This document shows, one piece after another, positions 34,229 to 44,500 of a stretch of DNA of 64,000 nt. The stretch covers positions 1,550,001-1,614,000 of the forward strand of contig NZ_OV350343.1 of NCBI RefSeq assembly GCF_923868895.1, given 5' to 3'. The stretch's first letter is position 1. Each line of letters begins with the position of its first letter. The notes under the pieces were generated by a model that was not told the DNA's origin, ran no database searches, and saw only the letters and a list, made by a program, of their open reading frames with translations. The DNA comes from Halomonas sp. TD01 (GTDB lineage: Bacteria; Pseudomonadota; Gammaproteobacteria; Pseudomonadales; Halomonadaceae). The position numbers and the translations under genes are program-made.

Positions 34229-35494
34229 TTATTGCCGATAAATCAGCTCGGGTGGTTGGCGGGGCGAAGGCGCCGCTGAACTATTTTGACTTTGACGGTC
34301 AGTCTGACTTTCAACCTGATTCTGTAACTGCTTTGTTTGCAACTGCTTTGACTGGCGGGCATTGCGGGGGATAAGAGTCGCTTGATCGGGCGTGTTTTGG
34401 CTGTTTTCTGCGATTAAACTCTCTAACAACCCATGTTGGGGAGAGTGCTGGCATACGGGGTCAGTAGCGTTCATATCGCCGGTTAATAAATAGGCTTGGC
34501 AACGGCAGCCGCCATGGTCTTTATCGCGATCGTCGCACTGCTGGCAAAGCGTAGGCATCCACTGGGTGCCGCGAAAACGGTTGAAAGCATCGCTTTGGTA
34601 CCAAATGTCTTGCAGCGACGTCTCTTTGACGTTCGGAAACGCCATTGGTAACTCCCTGGCGCTGTGGCAGGGCAACACGGCGCCGTCTGGGGCAACGGTC
34701 ATAAAGATACTGCCCCAACCACCCATGCACGCTTTAGGCGCTTGCTCAAAGTAGTCTGGCACCACAAATAGTAATGACATATCGCGGCCACGTGCAGCGA
34801 GTGTTTCACGCCAGCGATTGGTTTCTGCTTCGGCACGTACCAGCTGTTCACGGGTAGGCATTAACGCCTGTCGGTTCAAAAACGCCCAGCCGTAATACTG
34901 GCAGTTGGCCAGCTCAACCGCATCCGCACCTAGTTCATCGCAGAGGGCAATCAGATCGCCAATTTGATCGATATTGTGCCGGTGCAAGACCACGTTCAAA
35001 ACCATAGGATAGCCGGCTGCTTTAACGGCCTTAGCCATGGCCAACTTGTTAGCGTGGGCCTTGGCAGAACCCGCCAGTGCCTGGGCCAGTTCGGGGTCGG
35101 CGGCTTGCAGGCTAATCTGGATATGATCAAGACCTGCCTCTGCCAAGGAGTCTACCCGCTGGGCCGTGAGACCCACCCCGGAGGTCAGCAGGTTGGTATA
35201 AAAGCCTAGCTGGCGTGCTTCGCTTACCAGCGCTTCAAGGTCTTGGCGAATCAGCGGCTCGCCGCCGGAAAACCCCAACTGAGCCGCGCCCATGGCTCGG
35301 GCCTGGCGCAGCACGCTAAACCACGCGTCGGTATCCAGCTCGTTTTGGTAGCGGGTAAATGCCAGCGGGTTAGAGCAGTAAGCGCACTGCAGCGGGCAGC
35401 GGTAGGTGAGTTCCGCCAGCAGCCATAAGGGCGGTGAGGTCGCTTCAGCGGCTGGGTTACCCGTGTTTTGATTAACCATGTTGTTATTAACCAC
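34229..35494 (-). CDS. pqqE: PqqA peptide cyclase PqqE (radical SAM)
   Basis: 421-residue radical SAM enzyme that links Glu and Tyr side chains of PqqA. The SAM-cluster motif CPLQCAYC is at 33-40 and the SPASM cysteines lie in CMGGWGS, CHSARE and [16 protein letters not shown]. The start is GTG 35494 with AAGGAGG 6 bases upstream; it overlaps pqqD by 8 bases. The protein has an unusual Gln/Ser-rich tail of about 60 residues (for example [11 protein letters not shown]) after the last cysteine motif, longer than the family norm. It is the last gene of pqqABCDE here. Confidence 0.95.
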   Translation of the reverse strand: MVNNNMVNQNTGNPAAEATSPPLWLLAELTYRCPLQCAYCSNPLAFTRYQNELDTDAWFSVLRQARAMGAAQLGFSGGEPLIRQDLEALVSEARQLGFYTNLLTSGVGLTAQRVDSLAEAGLDHIQISLQAADPELAQALAGSAKAHANKLAMAKAVKAAGYPMVLNVVLHRHNIDQIGDLIALCDELGADAVELANCQYYGWAFLNRQALMPTREQLVRAEAETNRWRETLAARGRDMSLLFVVPDYFEQAPKACMGGWGSIFMTVAPDGAVLPCHSARELPMAFPNVKETSLQDIWYQSDAFNRFRGTQWMPTLCQQCDDRDKDHGGCRCQAYLLTGDMNATDPVCQHSPQHGLLESLIAENSQNTPDQATLIPRNARQSKQLQTKQLQNQVESQTDRQSQNSSAAPSPRQPPELIYRQ

Positions 35495-35789
35495 AATGAA
35501 CCTCCTTCACGGCTAGCCAGCCGTTGCTGCGGGCTTCATCGATAAACTGCACGACGTCGTCTGCTAGGGTCTCCGCGCCTGGGTAGCGCTGCTGTAGAGT
35601 AGCGATAATGTCAGCGATAGATCGGTGGCCATCGACCTGTTCAAGAATTGCTCCGGCGGTCGCGCTGAGCTTGACCATGCCTTCGGGATAAAGAATAACG
35701 TGGCAGCCTTGAATGGCTTCCCACTGTAAGCGCCAACCGCGTCGCAGCTGGTAAATATCGTGATGTGATATGACGAGTTGCTGTGACAT
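35487..35789 (-). CDS. pqqD: PqqA-binding chaperone PqqD
   Basis: 100-residue peptide-recognition protein that presents PqqA to PqqE. Typical stretches are [41 protein letters not shown] and [14 protein letters not shown]. It overlaps pqqE by 8 bases, in agreement with PqqD and PqqE acting as a complex, and follows pqqC by 31 bases. Confidence 0.94.
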   Translation of the reverse strand: MSQQLVISHHDIYQLRRGWRLQWEAIQGCHVILYPEGMVKLSATAGAILEQVDGHRSIADIIATLQQRYPGAETLADDVVQFIDEARSNGWLAVKEVHCG

Positions 35790-35820
35790 GGTGATTTCCC
35801 CAACGCTAGTCGATCATTGC

Positions 35821-36609
35821 CTAGTAATGTGAGTGCTCAAGCCCACGGTGATACACCGCTTCGCGGGTGACGGTGTGGTAAGGCGGGCGGTCTAACTGAT
35901 AAGCCATGGTCATGGCATCCAACATGCTCCACAGCACATCGAGCTTAAATTGCAAAATGTCCAGCGCGCGCTGCTGCAGCGCCACCGTCGTACACACGCC
36001 TAAGGCGATTTCCAGGCCATGCTCGACGTCTCGGCGGGCTTCACTGAGCCGCTTACGAAAGTAGCGATAGCCTTGCTCGTTAATCCACGGGTAGTGCTGG
36101 GGCCAAGTGTCCAGGCGGTTTTGGTGGGCAAGAGGAGCAAACAGCTCGGTAAGCGATGAGATCGCTGCCTCCTGCCAGGGGGCACGGGCGACAAAGTGGC
36201 GGTAAGCATCTACCGCAAAGCGCACGCCGGGTAGCACACGCTCCTGGGAAAGCAGTGTATGACGGTGTAGCCCTACGGCTTCACCTAGGGCTAACCAGGC
36301 TTCAATCCCGCCTTCATCTCCGTCGTGGCCGTCGTGGTCAAGCAGGCGTTGCACCCATCGCCTGCGGGTAGCGGCATCTGGGCAGTTGGCCAGCAGCGCG
36401 GCATCTTTTTGGGGAATCATCAACTGGTAGTAAAAACGGTTAGCCACCCAGCCTTGCAGTTGTTCCTGGGTAAGCTCTCCGCTAGCCATCGCCTGTTGAA
36501 AGGGGTGGTTAAGATGGTAGTACTGTCCTTTATTCATCAGCGCTTCACGGAACGCCTCCCGGCTGAGTGGGGTGGCAGAAGCGCAGGGCATCATCGCTGT
36601 CAGCGCCAT
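35821..36609 (-). CDS. pqqC: Pyrroloquinoline-quinone synthase PqqC
   Basis: 262-residue helical oxidase of the haem-oxygenase-like fold which closes the ring and oxidises the intermediate to PQQ without a metal. Recognisable are [49 protein letters not shown] and VLWSMLDAM. The ATG at 36609 has AGGAGG 7 bases upstream. A 300-base AT-rich gap separates it from pqqB, which is unusual because the genes are normally adjacent. Confidence 0.96.
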   Translation of the reverse strand: MALTAMMPCASATPLSREAFREALMNKGQYYHLNHPFQQAMASGELTQEQLQGWVANRFYYQLMIPQKDAALLANCPDAATRRRWVQRLLDHDGHDGDEGGIEAWLALGEAVGLHRHTLLSQERVLPGVRFAVDAYRHFVARAPWQEAAISSLTELFAPLAHQNRLDTWPQHYPWINEQGYRYFRKRLSEARRDVEHGLEIALGVCTTVALQQRALDILQFKLDVLWSMLDAMTMAYQLDRPPYHTVTREAVYHRGLEHSHY

Positions 36610-36909
36610 GATCGACCTCCTGATTGTTATTGTTGGAATATCTAATATAACTGTTGATGAGCTAGCTAACTTATATTTTCATAGATTTAATTAACCAAGA
36701 GGGTTGTTGATTAAAGTTCTTTTTATTCACATTCTGTTCTTAAAATTTATATTTACCTGAGTTGTATTTTATTAGGCTCTATTTCCCCAGTTTTTACTGG
36801 GCTACTATGTTTTAAAACCTACTAACCTAGTGCTTTTTTAATCTAATCTTCTTTGGTCTAAATTCTAATAAACTAAGATTCAATTAATCTAAGCTCTGTG
36901 AGCGTAGGC
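36610..36909 (-). other. AT-rich gap between pqqB and pqqC
   Basis: 300 bases without a supported gene, far richer in A+T than the surroundings. It holds CCCCAG (36785-36790) facing CTGGG (36797-36801) around a TTTTTA loop, which could be a weak attenuator, and probably a second promoter for pqqCDE. Confidence 0.5.
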
Positions 36910-37833
36910 CTATAAGGTAAGTTTCATTCCGTCGTAAGCCGTTTCGATGCCTGCGGCCTGCAATGTTTTTGCGGGGCAGCTAGCGCAGTCTAAAATTGGG
37001 TTGGTGTTGTTGATATGAATCAAAATGCGCCGTGTGCTGCTGGGTAGGTCGTTCAGTAGCTCATACATACCACCGCTGCCATTGAGCGCGAGGTGACCCA
37101 TCTGTTGGCCTGTAGAGGTGCCAACGCCCAGTGCCTGCATTTCGTCGTCCTCCCACAGGGTGCCATCCACCATCACCACATCAGCGGCGTTTAAGAAACG
37201 CATGGCCAGCGGTGTGGGGTTGCCAAGCCCTGGGGCGTAGCACAGCGACTGTCCGCTGCGGCGGTCAACAATGTACAGGCCTAAATTATCACCGCAGGAG
37301 GGCGCGCCGCGCCGTGGCGAGTAGGGCGGGGCATTACTGTGTAGCGCAAAGGCGGTGAGCGCGATATCTGGTAGGAAGGGAATCGAAAACTCGACAACCT
37401 CCTGATGATCCTCCAAACCAATCGGCTGCCAGCGTAGCCCGCCCCAGTGCTCCAGCATCGGGAACAACGGAAAACCGCTAGATAAATCGCGATGCACATT
37501 GGGCGTGCACCATATATCCAGCGGGCAGCCCTCTCTTAGGGAAAGTAGCCCGGTGACATGATCGATCTGGGCATCCACCAGCAGCACGCCTCGAATACCG
37601 CTGCCGCGTAGCTCGCTTGGCCATAATTCTGGGTTGGCATTGAGCTGGGTGCGAATGTCAGGGGACGCATTGCATAGCAACCACTGCTTGCCATCCACGC
37701 TCAACGCAATCGATGATTGGGTGCGAGGTTGATAATCGGCACTGCCCAGGCGAGCGTGGTAGCAGTTTGGGCAGTTGCAATTCCATTGGGGAAAACCGCC
37801 GCCTGCGGCAGCCCCAAGAACTAAAATCTGCAT
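36910..37833 (-). CDS. pqqB: PQQ biosynthesis protein PqqB (MBL fold)
   Basis: 307-residue metallo-beta-lactamase-fold protein reported as an iron-dependent hydroxylase acting on the PqqE product. Typical N-terminus VLGAAAGGGFPQWNCNCPNC, then LVDAQIDHVTGLL (the D-H-x-x-G motif replaces classical HxHxDH), and HINNTNPIL near the end. AGAAGG precedes the ATG. It follows pqqA by 111 bases that contain a hairpin. Confidence 0.95.
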   Translation of the reverse strand: MQILVLGAAAGGGFPQWNCNCPNCYHARLGSADYQPRTQSSIALSVDGKQWLLCNASPDIRTQLNANPELWPSELRGSGIRGVLLVDAQIDHVTGLLSLREGCPLDIWCTPNVHRDLSSGFPLFPMLEHWGGLRWQPIGLEDHQEVVEFSIPFLPDIALTAFALHSNAPPYSPRRGAPSCGDNLGLYIVDRRSGQSLCYAPGLGNPTPLAMRFLNAADVVMVDGTLWEDDEMQALGVGTSTGQQMGHLALNGSGGMYELLNDLPSSTRRILIHINNTNPILDCASCPAKTLQAAGIETAYDGMKLTL

Positions 37834-37885
37834 AGACTGGCCTTCTACGTTGGTGCTGTGGATGTGCTATGAATCCTGGGTGAAA

Positions 37886-37924
37886 GCCCCTACCTGATAT
37901 AAACCCAATAAGGCAGGCAGGGGC
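37886..37924 (-). terminator. pqqA-pqqB intergenic hairpin, probable partial terminator
   Basis: GCCCCTACCTG (37886-37896) and CAGGCAGGGGC (37914-37924) pair with one mismatch, loop 17 bases. It starts 20 bases after the pqqA stop. No T-run follows, which fits read-through or 3'-end protection of a short pqqA mRNA. Confidence 0.6.
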
Positions 37925-37944
37925 CGCGGCTCAGTAGCTAGAGA

Positions 37945-38016
37945 TTAGCGGGTAGAGATATACAGCGTTACTTCAAAGCCAAGGCGCATGTCTTGATACG
38001 TCGGTTTAGTCCACAT
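37945..38016 (-). CDS. pqqA: PQQ precursor peptide PqqA
   Basis: A 23-residue peptide reading MWTKPTYQDMRLGFEVTLY then ISTR; it carries the invariant Glu and Tyr spaced as E-x3-Y (Glu15, Tyr19) that become the PQQ skeleton. AGGAG stands 8 bases upstream of the ATG at 38016. It begins the pqqABCDE cluster and is too short for normal ORF calling. The upstream 417 bases include the 13-bp element shared with the pedF/exaA region. Confidence 0.96.
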   Translation of the reverse strand: MWTKPTYQDMRLGFEVTLYISTR

Positions 38017-38189
38017 AAGAGGCTCTCCTGCGTTGTTAAGCATGTTGTTGTGAGTGTTGTTACAAATGCTGTAGCAAGTATTGTTGCTTGTGCTACACCA
38101 CATGCAGGTGTGGGCGTTGTTGGCAGTTAATCATTATTGCCCTACCCACTACTTCAGTTAAGCACTGGTAGGGTGAATTGACTGCGGTA

Positions 38190-38202
38190 CTTTGGAAGTA
38201 GT
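38190..38202. promoter_or_regulatory. 13-bp element shared with the pedF/exaA region
   Basis: CTTTGGAAGTAGT, identical to 30746-30758. Here it lies 174 bases upstream of the pqqA ATG, in the same orientation relative to pqqA as the other copy has to pedF. Likely a binding site for a common activator of alcohol oxidation genes. Confidence 0.5.
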
Positions 38203-38294
38203 TTTCTCTAACTTTTGGTGGGGAATCGTTGTTAAAAAGGGTAGTGTTGTAGTTAAACAACCCAATTGAATCGAAGGTTGAATAGTAACTGGCA

Positions 38295-38406
38295 GTCGCC
38301 GCGTTAGATCCTAAACTGCTATCTGGCGCGGCGACGCGTGTCAGTAATAATGCCCAGCGCCCAATAACCAAGGGTGAAAACGCGAGTGTTTTGGTAATGG
38401 CGCTGG
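38295..38406 (+). other. Two long hairpins in the pntA leader / pqqA upstream region
   Basis: Hairpin 1: 38295-38309 with 38321-38335, 15 pairs including two G.U, GC-rich base. Hairpin 2: CCAGCGCC (38354-38361) with GGCGCTGG (38399-38406), extended inward by ATAACCAA/TTGGTAAT with one mismatch; it ends 15 bases before the pntA ribosome binding site. The rest of the gap 38017-38433 has no supported gene. Confidence 0.5.
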
Positions 38407-38433
38407 AAATGGGCTAACCAAGGGAGAAAGCGT

Positions 38434-40005
38434 GTGAAAATAGGCGCACCGAAAGAGACAGCTCAAGGAGAAGCGCGTGTAGCGCTTACTCCTGAGAGCG
38501 CAAAGCAGCTTCAAAAGCTGGGCCATGAATGCCTGGTGGAAGCAGGCGCAGGGGCTGCCGCGGGCTTTAATGACGACACGTATCGCGACGCGGGTGTCAG
38601 CGTTGTGGAAAGCGCGGAAGCGCTGTGGCGTGATGCGGACGTGGTGATTAAAGTCCGTGAACCTTCGGAAACAGAGGCTCACTATTTGCGGGAAGGCCAG
38701 ACGCTGATTGCGTTCTTCTGGCCAGCACAAAACGAAGCACTGTTGGACACCTGTAAAGCTCAGGGCGCCTCTGTTATTGCGATGGACATGGTTCCGCGTA
38801 TTTCTAGAGCGCAGAAAATGGATGCGCTCTCCTCAATGGCCAACATTGCGGGCTATCGTGCGGTGATTGAGGCGGGCAATAACTTTGGTCGCTTCTTTAC
38901 TGGGCAGGTAACGGCCGCGGGTAAAGTTCCTCCTGCCAAAGTATTGGTGATCGGCGCGGGTGTGGCGGGCTTGGCGGCTATTGGTACCGCGACTAGCCTT
39001 GGCGCTGTGGTGCGTGCATTTGATGTACGCCCAGAGGTGTCCGAGCAGATTGAATCCATGGGCGCTGAATTCCTGTTCCTCGATTTTGAAGATAGTCAGG
39101 ACGGTTCGGAAAGCGGTGGCTATGCCTCACCCTCCAGCCCAGAGTTTCGCGAGAAACAGCTGGAATGTTTCCGCGAACAAGCACCGGATGTCGACATCGT
39201 TATCACCACGGCGCTGATTCCAGGTCGGCCCGCGCCAAAGCTGTGGCTGGAAGATATGGTCGCGGCTATGAAACCTGGCTCGGTGATTATCGACTTAGCC
39301 GCTGAAAAAGGCGGCAACTGTGATTTAACCAAGCCAGATGAGCGTGTGGTATCTGATAACGGTGTAGTGGTGGTTGGCTATACCGACTTCCCCTCACGCA
39401 TGGCCACCCAGGCGTCGCTGCTTTACGCCACCAACATTCGCCATATGCTGACCGATCTCACGCCGGAGAAAGACGGCGTCATCCATCACAACATGGAAGA
39501 CGATGTCATTCGCGGTGCCACGGTCACGCACCAGGGCGAAGTCACCTTCCCGCCGCCGCCGCCCAAAGTAAAAGCCATTGCCGCGGCGAAGCCAAAGAAA
39601 AAAGAGAAAGAACCAACGCCTGAAGAGAAGAAAGCAGCTGAGCTGGCCACCTTTAAAGCACAAACCAAGCGGCAAGCCGGCTTGTTGGCGGTGGGTGGCG
39701 CGTTAATGCTGTTGTTGGGTCAAATAGCCCCTGCCTCATTTATGCAGCACTTCATCGTGTTTGTATTAGCCTGTTTCATTGGCTTCCAGGTGATCTGGAA
39801 GGTGAGTCATTCGCTGCATACGCCGCTAATGGCGGTCACTAATGCCATCTCAGGCATCATTATTTTAGGGGCAATTTTGCAAATCGGCTCAGGCAGTGGC
39901 GTCGTTATCGTGCTGGCGGCCATTTCGGTACTTATTGCGTCGATTAATATCGTGGGTGGCTTCCTGGTGACACGCCGGATGCTCGCCATGTTCCAAAAAT
40001 CCTAA
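38434..40005 (+). CDS. pntA: NAD(P) transhydrogenase subunit alpha
   Basis: 523-residue alpha subunit of the proton-translocating transhydrogenase, which makes NADPH from NADH using the proton gradient. The N-terminal alanine-dehydrogenase-like NAD domain begins [20 protein letters not shown] and has the Rossmann motif [13 protein letters not shown] and [18 protein letters not shown] charged Lys/Glu-rich linker (about 380-410, after a PPPPPK stretch) leads to four membrane segments (about 420-515). Length fits the single-chain alpha form of enterobacteria. Start is GTG 38434 after AAGGGAG. It precedes pntB by 16 bases. Confidence 0.96.
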   Translation: MKIGAPKETAQGEARVALTPESAKQLQKLGHECLVEAGAGAAAGFNDDTYRDAGVSVVESAEALWRDADVVIKVREPSETEAHYLREGQTLIAFFWPAQNEALLDTCKAQGASVIAMDMVPRISRAQKMDALSSMANIAGYRAVIEAGNNFGRFFTGQVTAAGKVPPAKVLVIGAGVAGLAAIGTATSLGAVVRAFDVRPEVSEQIESMGAEFLFLDFEDSQDGSESGGYASPSSPEFREKQLECFREQAPDVDIVITTALIPGRPAPKLWLEDMVAAMKPGSVIIDLAAEKGGNCDLTKPDERVVSDNGVVVVGYTDFPSRMATQASLLYATNIRHMLTDLTPEKDGVIHHNMEDDVIRGATVTHQGEVTFPPPPPKVKAIAAAKPKKKEKEPTPEEKKAAELATFKAQTKRQAGLLAVGGALMLLLGQIAPASFMQHFIVFVLACFIGFQVIWKVSHSLHTPLMAVTNAISGIIILGAILQIGSGSGVVIVLAAISVLIASINIVGGFLVTRRMLAMFQKS

Positions 40006-40021
40006 GCGGCGGAGAAACGAG

Positions 40022-41464
40022 ATGTTAGGACAAGGATTCGTATCTGCCGCGGCAATTGCGGCAAGTGTGTTATTTATTTTATCGCTAGGTGGCCTGAGTA
40101 ATCAGGAAAAAGCCAAGCGTGCCGTGTGGTACGGCATTGTGGGTATGGCCGTAGCGGTGTTCTTTACCTCCTTCGGACCAGGTATTGGTGGCTACTGGTG
40201 GCTGATTCCGGCAATGCTGATCGGTGCTGGGATTGGTGTTTACGTGGCAGGCAAGGTCGAAATGACCGAAATGCCTCAGTTGGTAGCGGCACTACATAGT
40301 TTTGTGGGTTTGGCAGCGGTTTTTGTTGCCTGGAGCGCAGATTTAGAGCGTCGCCGGGTACTGGCAGCACAAGCCGCCGATGGCGCTATGCAAGAGTTTT
40401 CTGCCTTTGCCGCGTTGGTGGCCACGAAGGCCCCTGATGAACTGACCTTTTTGCAGATTGAAGTGGTGTTCGCCATTTTCATCGGTGCGGTGACCTTTAC
40501 CGGCTCTGTGATTGCGTTCGGTAAGCTGGCGGGTAAGGTGGATGGCAAGCCTCGCCAACTGCCGGGTGGGCATATGCTCAACGCCGGTGCTGCGGCGATT
40601 TCTCTGCTGCTTGCGATTATGTACCTCAACGGCGCAGGCTTCTGGACATTAATCGTGCTGGCGGCGCTGTCGTTCTTCATTGGCTATCACCTGATTATGG
40701 GCATTGGCGGTGCAGATATGCCGGTGGTGGTGTCGATGCTGAACAGCTATTCCGGCTGGGCCGCAGCGGCGATTGGTTTCACGCTTTCCAACGATCTGTT
40801 GATTGTCACCGGCGCCCTGGTAGGTTCTTCAGGGGCGATCCTGTCTTACATTATGTGTAAGGCGATGAACCGCAACTTCGTTAACGTGATTTTGGGCGGT
40901 TTCGGTGGTGCTCAAGGGCCAGCAGCTGAAATTGAGGGCGAACAGGTCGCCATTGATGCAGGCGGTGTAGCGAGCGCTTTAAACGATGCAGATAGCGTGA
41001 TTATCGTGCCGGGTTACGGCATGGCGGTAGCGCAAGCACAGAGTGCGGTAAGTGACTTAGTGCGTAAGCTGCGCGCAGCCGGTAAAACCGTGCGCTTTGG
41101 TATTCACCCGGTGGCCGGGCGTCTGCCTGGGCACATGAACGTGCTGCTCGCTGAAGCTAAAGTGCCCTACGATATCGTGCTGGAAATGGATGAGATCAAC
41201 GACGACTTCCCAAGCACTGACGTGGTGATCGTGATCGGTTCCAATGACATCGTAAACCCAGCGGCCGAGGAAGATCCCAATAGCCCTATCGCCGGTATGC
41301 CGGTGTTGAAGGTGTGGGAAGCCAAGCAGGTATTTGTCAGCAAACGCGGCCAAGGCACTGGCTACTCTGGCATTGAGAACCCGCTGTTCTTCAAAGATAA
41401 CACGCGGATGTTCTACGGCGATGCAAGAGATAGCTTAAATGCGCTGCTGCCGTTAATCGATTAA
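40022..41464 (+). CDS. pntB: NAD(P) transhydrogenase subunit beta
   Basis: 480-residue beta subunit: an N-terminal membrane domain of about eight segments (residues 1-275) and a C-terminal NADP-binding domain with [33 protein letters not shown] and [22 protein letters not shown] stands upstream of the ATG. It forms the proton channel with PntA and is followed by a strong terminator, so pntAB is a two-gene operon. Confidence 0.97.
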   Translation: MLGQGFVSAAAIAASVLFILSLGGLSNQEKAKRAVWYGIVGMAVAVFFTSFGPGIGGYWWLIPAMLIGAGIGVYVAGKVEMTEMPQLVAALHSFVGLAAVFVAWSADLERRRVLAAQAADGAMQEFSAFAALVATKAPDELTFLQIEVVFAIFIGAVTFTGSVIAFGKLAGKVDGKPRQLPGGHMLNAGAAAISLLLAIMYLNGAGFWTLIVLAALSFFIGYHLIMGIGGADMPVVVSMLNSYSGWAAAAIGFTLSNDLLIVTGALVGSSGAILSYIMCKAMNRNFVNVILGGFGGAQGPAAEIEGEQVAIDAGGVASALNDADSVIIVPGYGMAVAQAQSAVSDLVRKLRAAGKTVRFGIHPVAGRLPGHMNVLLAEAKVPYDIVLEMDEINDDFPSTDVVIVIGSNDIVNPAAEEDPNSPIAGMPVLKVWEAKQVFVSKRGQGTGYSGIENPLFFKDNTRMFYGDARDSLNALLPLID

Positions 41465-41495
41465 CGTTTAGACAGCGATAGCCTTGTTGTCATAA

Positions 41496-41529
41496 GGGGC
41501 GGAGCGCAAAGCGCTCCGCCCCTTTTTTT
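41496..41529 (+). terminator. Rho-independent terminator of pntAB
   Basis: GGGGCGGAGCGC (41496-41507), loop AAA, GCGCTCCGCCCC (41511-41522), followed by seven T. It can also serve the convergent pilY1 gene. Confidence 0.95.
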
Positions 41530-41538
41530 ACAACTAGC

Positions 41539-44500
41539 TTAATTGGTGTTTTCTTCGCCACTCAGTTGCCGCCAGGAACGGCGACCTAAATGGTCATTGC
41601 TAAAGCCAATGGTGATTGAACCATCGCCGTTAGGCGAGGCATTTGGGTCATCTGGATTACCCACAAATAGCTGCTCGATATTGCCATCGTTAACGCCAAC
41701 CAAGCGTTCGCCAGTACCTGCTTGTAAGCCGGTAATGGCGTCGCCATTAATGGTTTCATCGCTGTCTTCTTTACCATCCCCGTTAAAGTCAAAGGTGGTC
41801 TTGCCACCGCTGCCACCCGTGTCGGCCAGAAGTGACATAAAGAAACCACTACGCCCACCGCCGCAGGGGTCGGATTCATCGGGTAACAGTGTTGAAAACC
41901 GCACCCGTCGGGGCAGGGTGCTTGAGATAGAAGGCCCGGCAATCACCCGCTCGCCAGAGGGCAGCTCCAAACGCCAGCCCCGCTGGCTGCTGGTGGGGGC
42001 CGCGTTTGTGCTAGCGCGTAAATTGAAGCCATCACGCGTCGCGTTTCCGGTGATGCGCTGTGTGGCTAAGTTGGCCGATGTAAATGAGAGGCTACGGTCA
42101 ACACGGTCCTGTAAACCAATGAGCTGCTGCGTTGAGCTGTCGCCAATATCGCTACTGCGGAAGTAGCTGCCGGTGCCGAATAGCACCATCAGCGTATCAG
42201 GCGAGTTGTTGCTTAGTGTCACGGCAGGAGCCGAGGTAATTGGCTGGTCAGATCGGCCGGTGTATAGCGCGTTCACGCTACCGGTGTTGGTAAGCGGGAA
42301 ACGCCACAAATTACCTGCTAAATCACCTGCGTAGGCGAAGCGGGCACCTGAAAAACTCGGCCAAGCGGTTACTGTTGGTGTGGCCAAACCATTAGGTGTC
42401 TCTCCACTGCCCGTATTGGTTTTTAAATGAGCAATGAGTTTACCGTCGGTGAGACGCACCACAAATAGCGACGCCTGATAACCGGTGCTGTTGTAGCCGT
42501 TGCCAAAAATGGCGACCCAGGTGCCATCAGTCAGCTGCGTAATAGTGGGCTCGCTAACCCCGGCACCCAGTTCTGGGTGACGAAACTCCCACAGTACGTC
42601 GGTTGTGCTCATGTTGCTGGGCTCACTAACATCTAAGGCAAATACCGTGCGGCCCCCAGCTCCCATAGTGCCTACGGCCACGGCATCCGGGCCGCCCTGG
42701 ATATTGACCTCACGCACGGCAGGCGTGCCATCTACAAAGTAGCGGTGGTTATAGTCCTCGCGGGTTAGTGTACGTAGGGCGGGCGTATCACCTTGGGTAA
42801 GCTCGGCAGGCAGGTAAGCAAATAGCTCACGGCCGTTGGAAGCGTTAAAACCATGCAGCATTCCGTCGTTGGCAGCCACCAGCAGTAGCGATGCACGTGT
42901 TTCGTTACCCTGCAAAACCACGGGGCTGGCGTTGATAACATCGCCCAATAGCGCGTTGGTGCGAGGACGAAGTCCCTGAACATTGACACCCTGTAACCAA
43001 CTGATTTCGGCGCTGGTGAAGCCACTATTTTCAGGCCTTAACAGGGCGCCGACGCGTTGACCATCGTCTAAGCGTTTAGACGTCAACAGGCGGCGATTGC
43101 CAGCCTGTTGAGAAAGTGTGGTTTGTGCATTCCATCGTTCGCTGCGGCTGCCATCTGGCTGAATCACCGATGCCGTTAGGCGGCCTGACCAATCGTCGCT
43201 TCTAAAACCAGCGGTAAACAGTAAATTGCCGTCTTCAAGCCCAAATTCATCGCTGTTGACCGCCGCAGAGGTGTTGGACTGGGAGGCCGCGATAATATTA
43301 CCCAATACCTGCTGCATCACCTGGTTAAGTGAGGCTTCGTTGTTAGCAAAATAGGCACGTTCGGTACCACCTGCACGGGCTAGATCGCCAAGAGGGTCGT
43401 CGGACACATTGGGCAGGTTGGCAATATCTGGCGGCAGGTTAAAGCCGACAACGTAGGTTTTAACGGGGTTGGAAAGCTGCGCATTGGTGTCGTCGTAAAG
43501 TCGTTTAATAGCCGCCTCGGCGCTGGCCAGCGCGCCGCTCACGTTATTGCCTAGCGAATTACCGTTACGATCAACCGAAGGCAGACCATCGGTTAGCCAA
43601 ATATTGGCGTTGACCAAACACTGCTGGGCATCGGGGTTATTGATATTAGGAATGGCGATGTTTGAGCGCTGTCCCTGATCGCTACGAAATGCGCTATTTC
43701 TCCCCGTATTATTTAAAAAGTAATCTCGAGCGGTATACATGGTGCCTTCGATAGGCGTTAAGCCCGTCGCGATTAGCGGCCAGTTCGGGTCTGTCATGGG
43801 GTTGCCTGAGCCATTCCACTCATGTCGCTGAGAGCCCAGTTTTGTTTCGATCGCCACCCAGTGCGCGTCGTTAACCGTTCCATCGGCGTTTAATCCACCA
43901 ATAGGTACGTGTAAATAGCCTAAGCCTGGCGAAGAGGTGGTTCGCCATTCCCACTGGTTCAGCTGTATTGATGCGGTATGCGATCCCCAGTTAGGAATCC
44001 CCCGTTGGCGTAAGCTGTCGACTAACGGTAAGGTGAAGTTAGACCTAACGGGTGAGCTATAAGAAATGCCGTCGCCAATAAAGGGTGAGCCTGAAGAGCC
44101 ACTAGTAAGGCTACGGTAACGCTCTGATAACTGATCAGACGTTGCCGTTGGGTTGGAAATACGCCGCCAGTACTCGGTGATATCGTTAGTGGGTAGACCA
44201 GTACTGAAATTCTCTTCAAACATATAGCCGGGTACGCCAACGTTAAAAAAGGCGTAAATATTTAGCCCTGGTAAGCGTGCCCGATAGCGTTTCGTGGTCG
44301 CATTCCATGCGCCTTCAAAGTCAGGGTTATACCAACTTGGGTTAGCATTGGTAGAGTATCGCGGCTCAAGCGCACGCTCAGTCAGCCGCCATACGACGGT
44401 GCTACCACTAAAGGCGTTGTCCCGTGTTCGAGAGGCAGGGTTCTGCTGGTAGGCCATCAGGCCCATATTAATATCGCCTCGGTAGCGTTCAATTAGATCA

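Noticed and set aside
38093..38371. 92-codon minus-strand ORF upstream of pqqA
   Set aside because: It covers the hairpin region and shared element, and its residue pattern is not protein-like.
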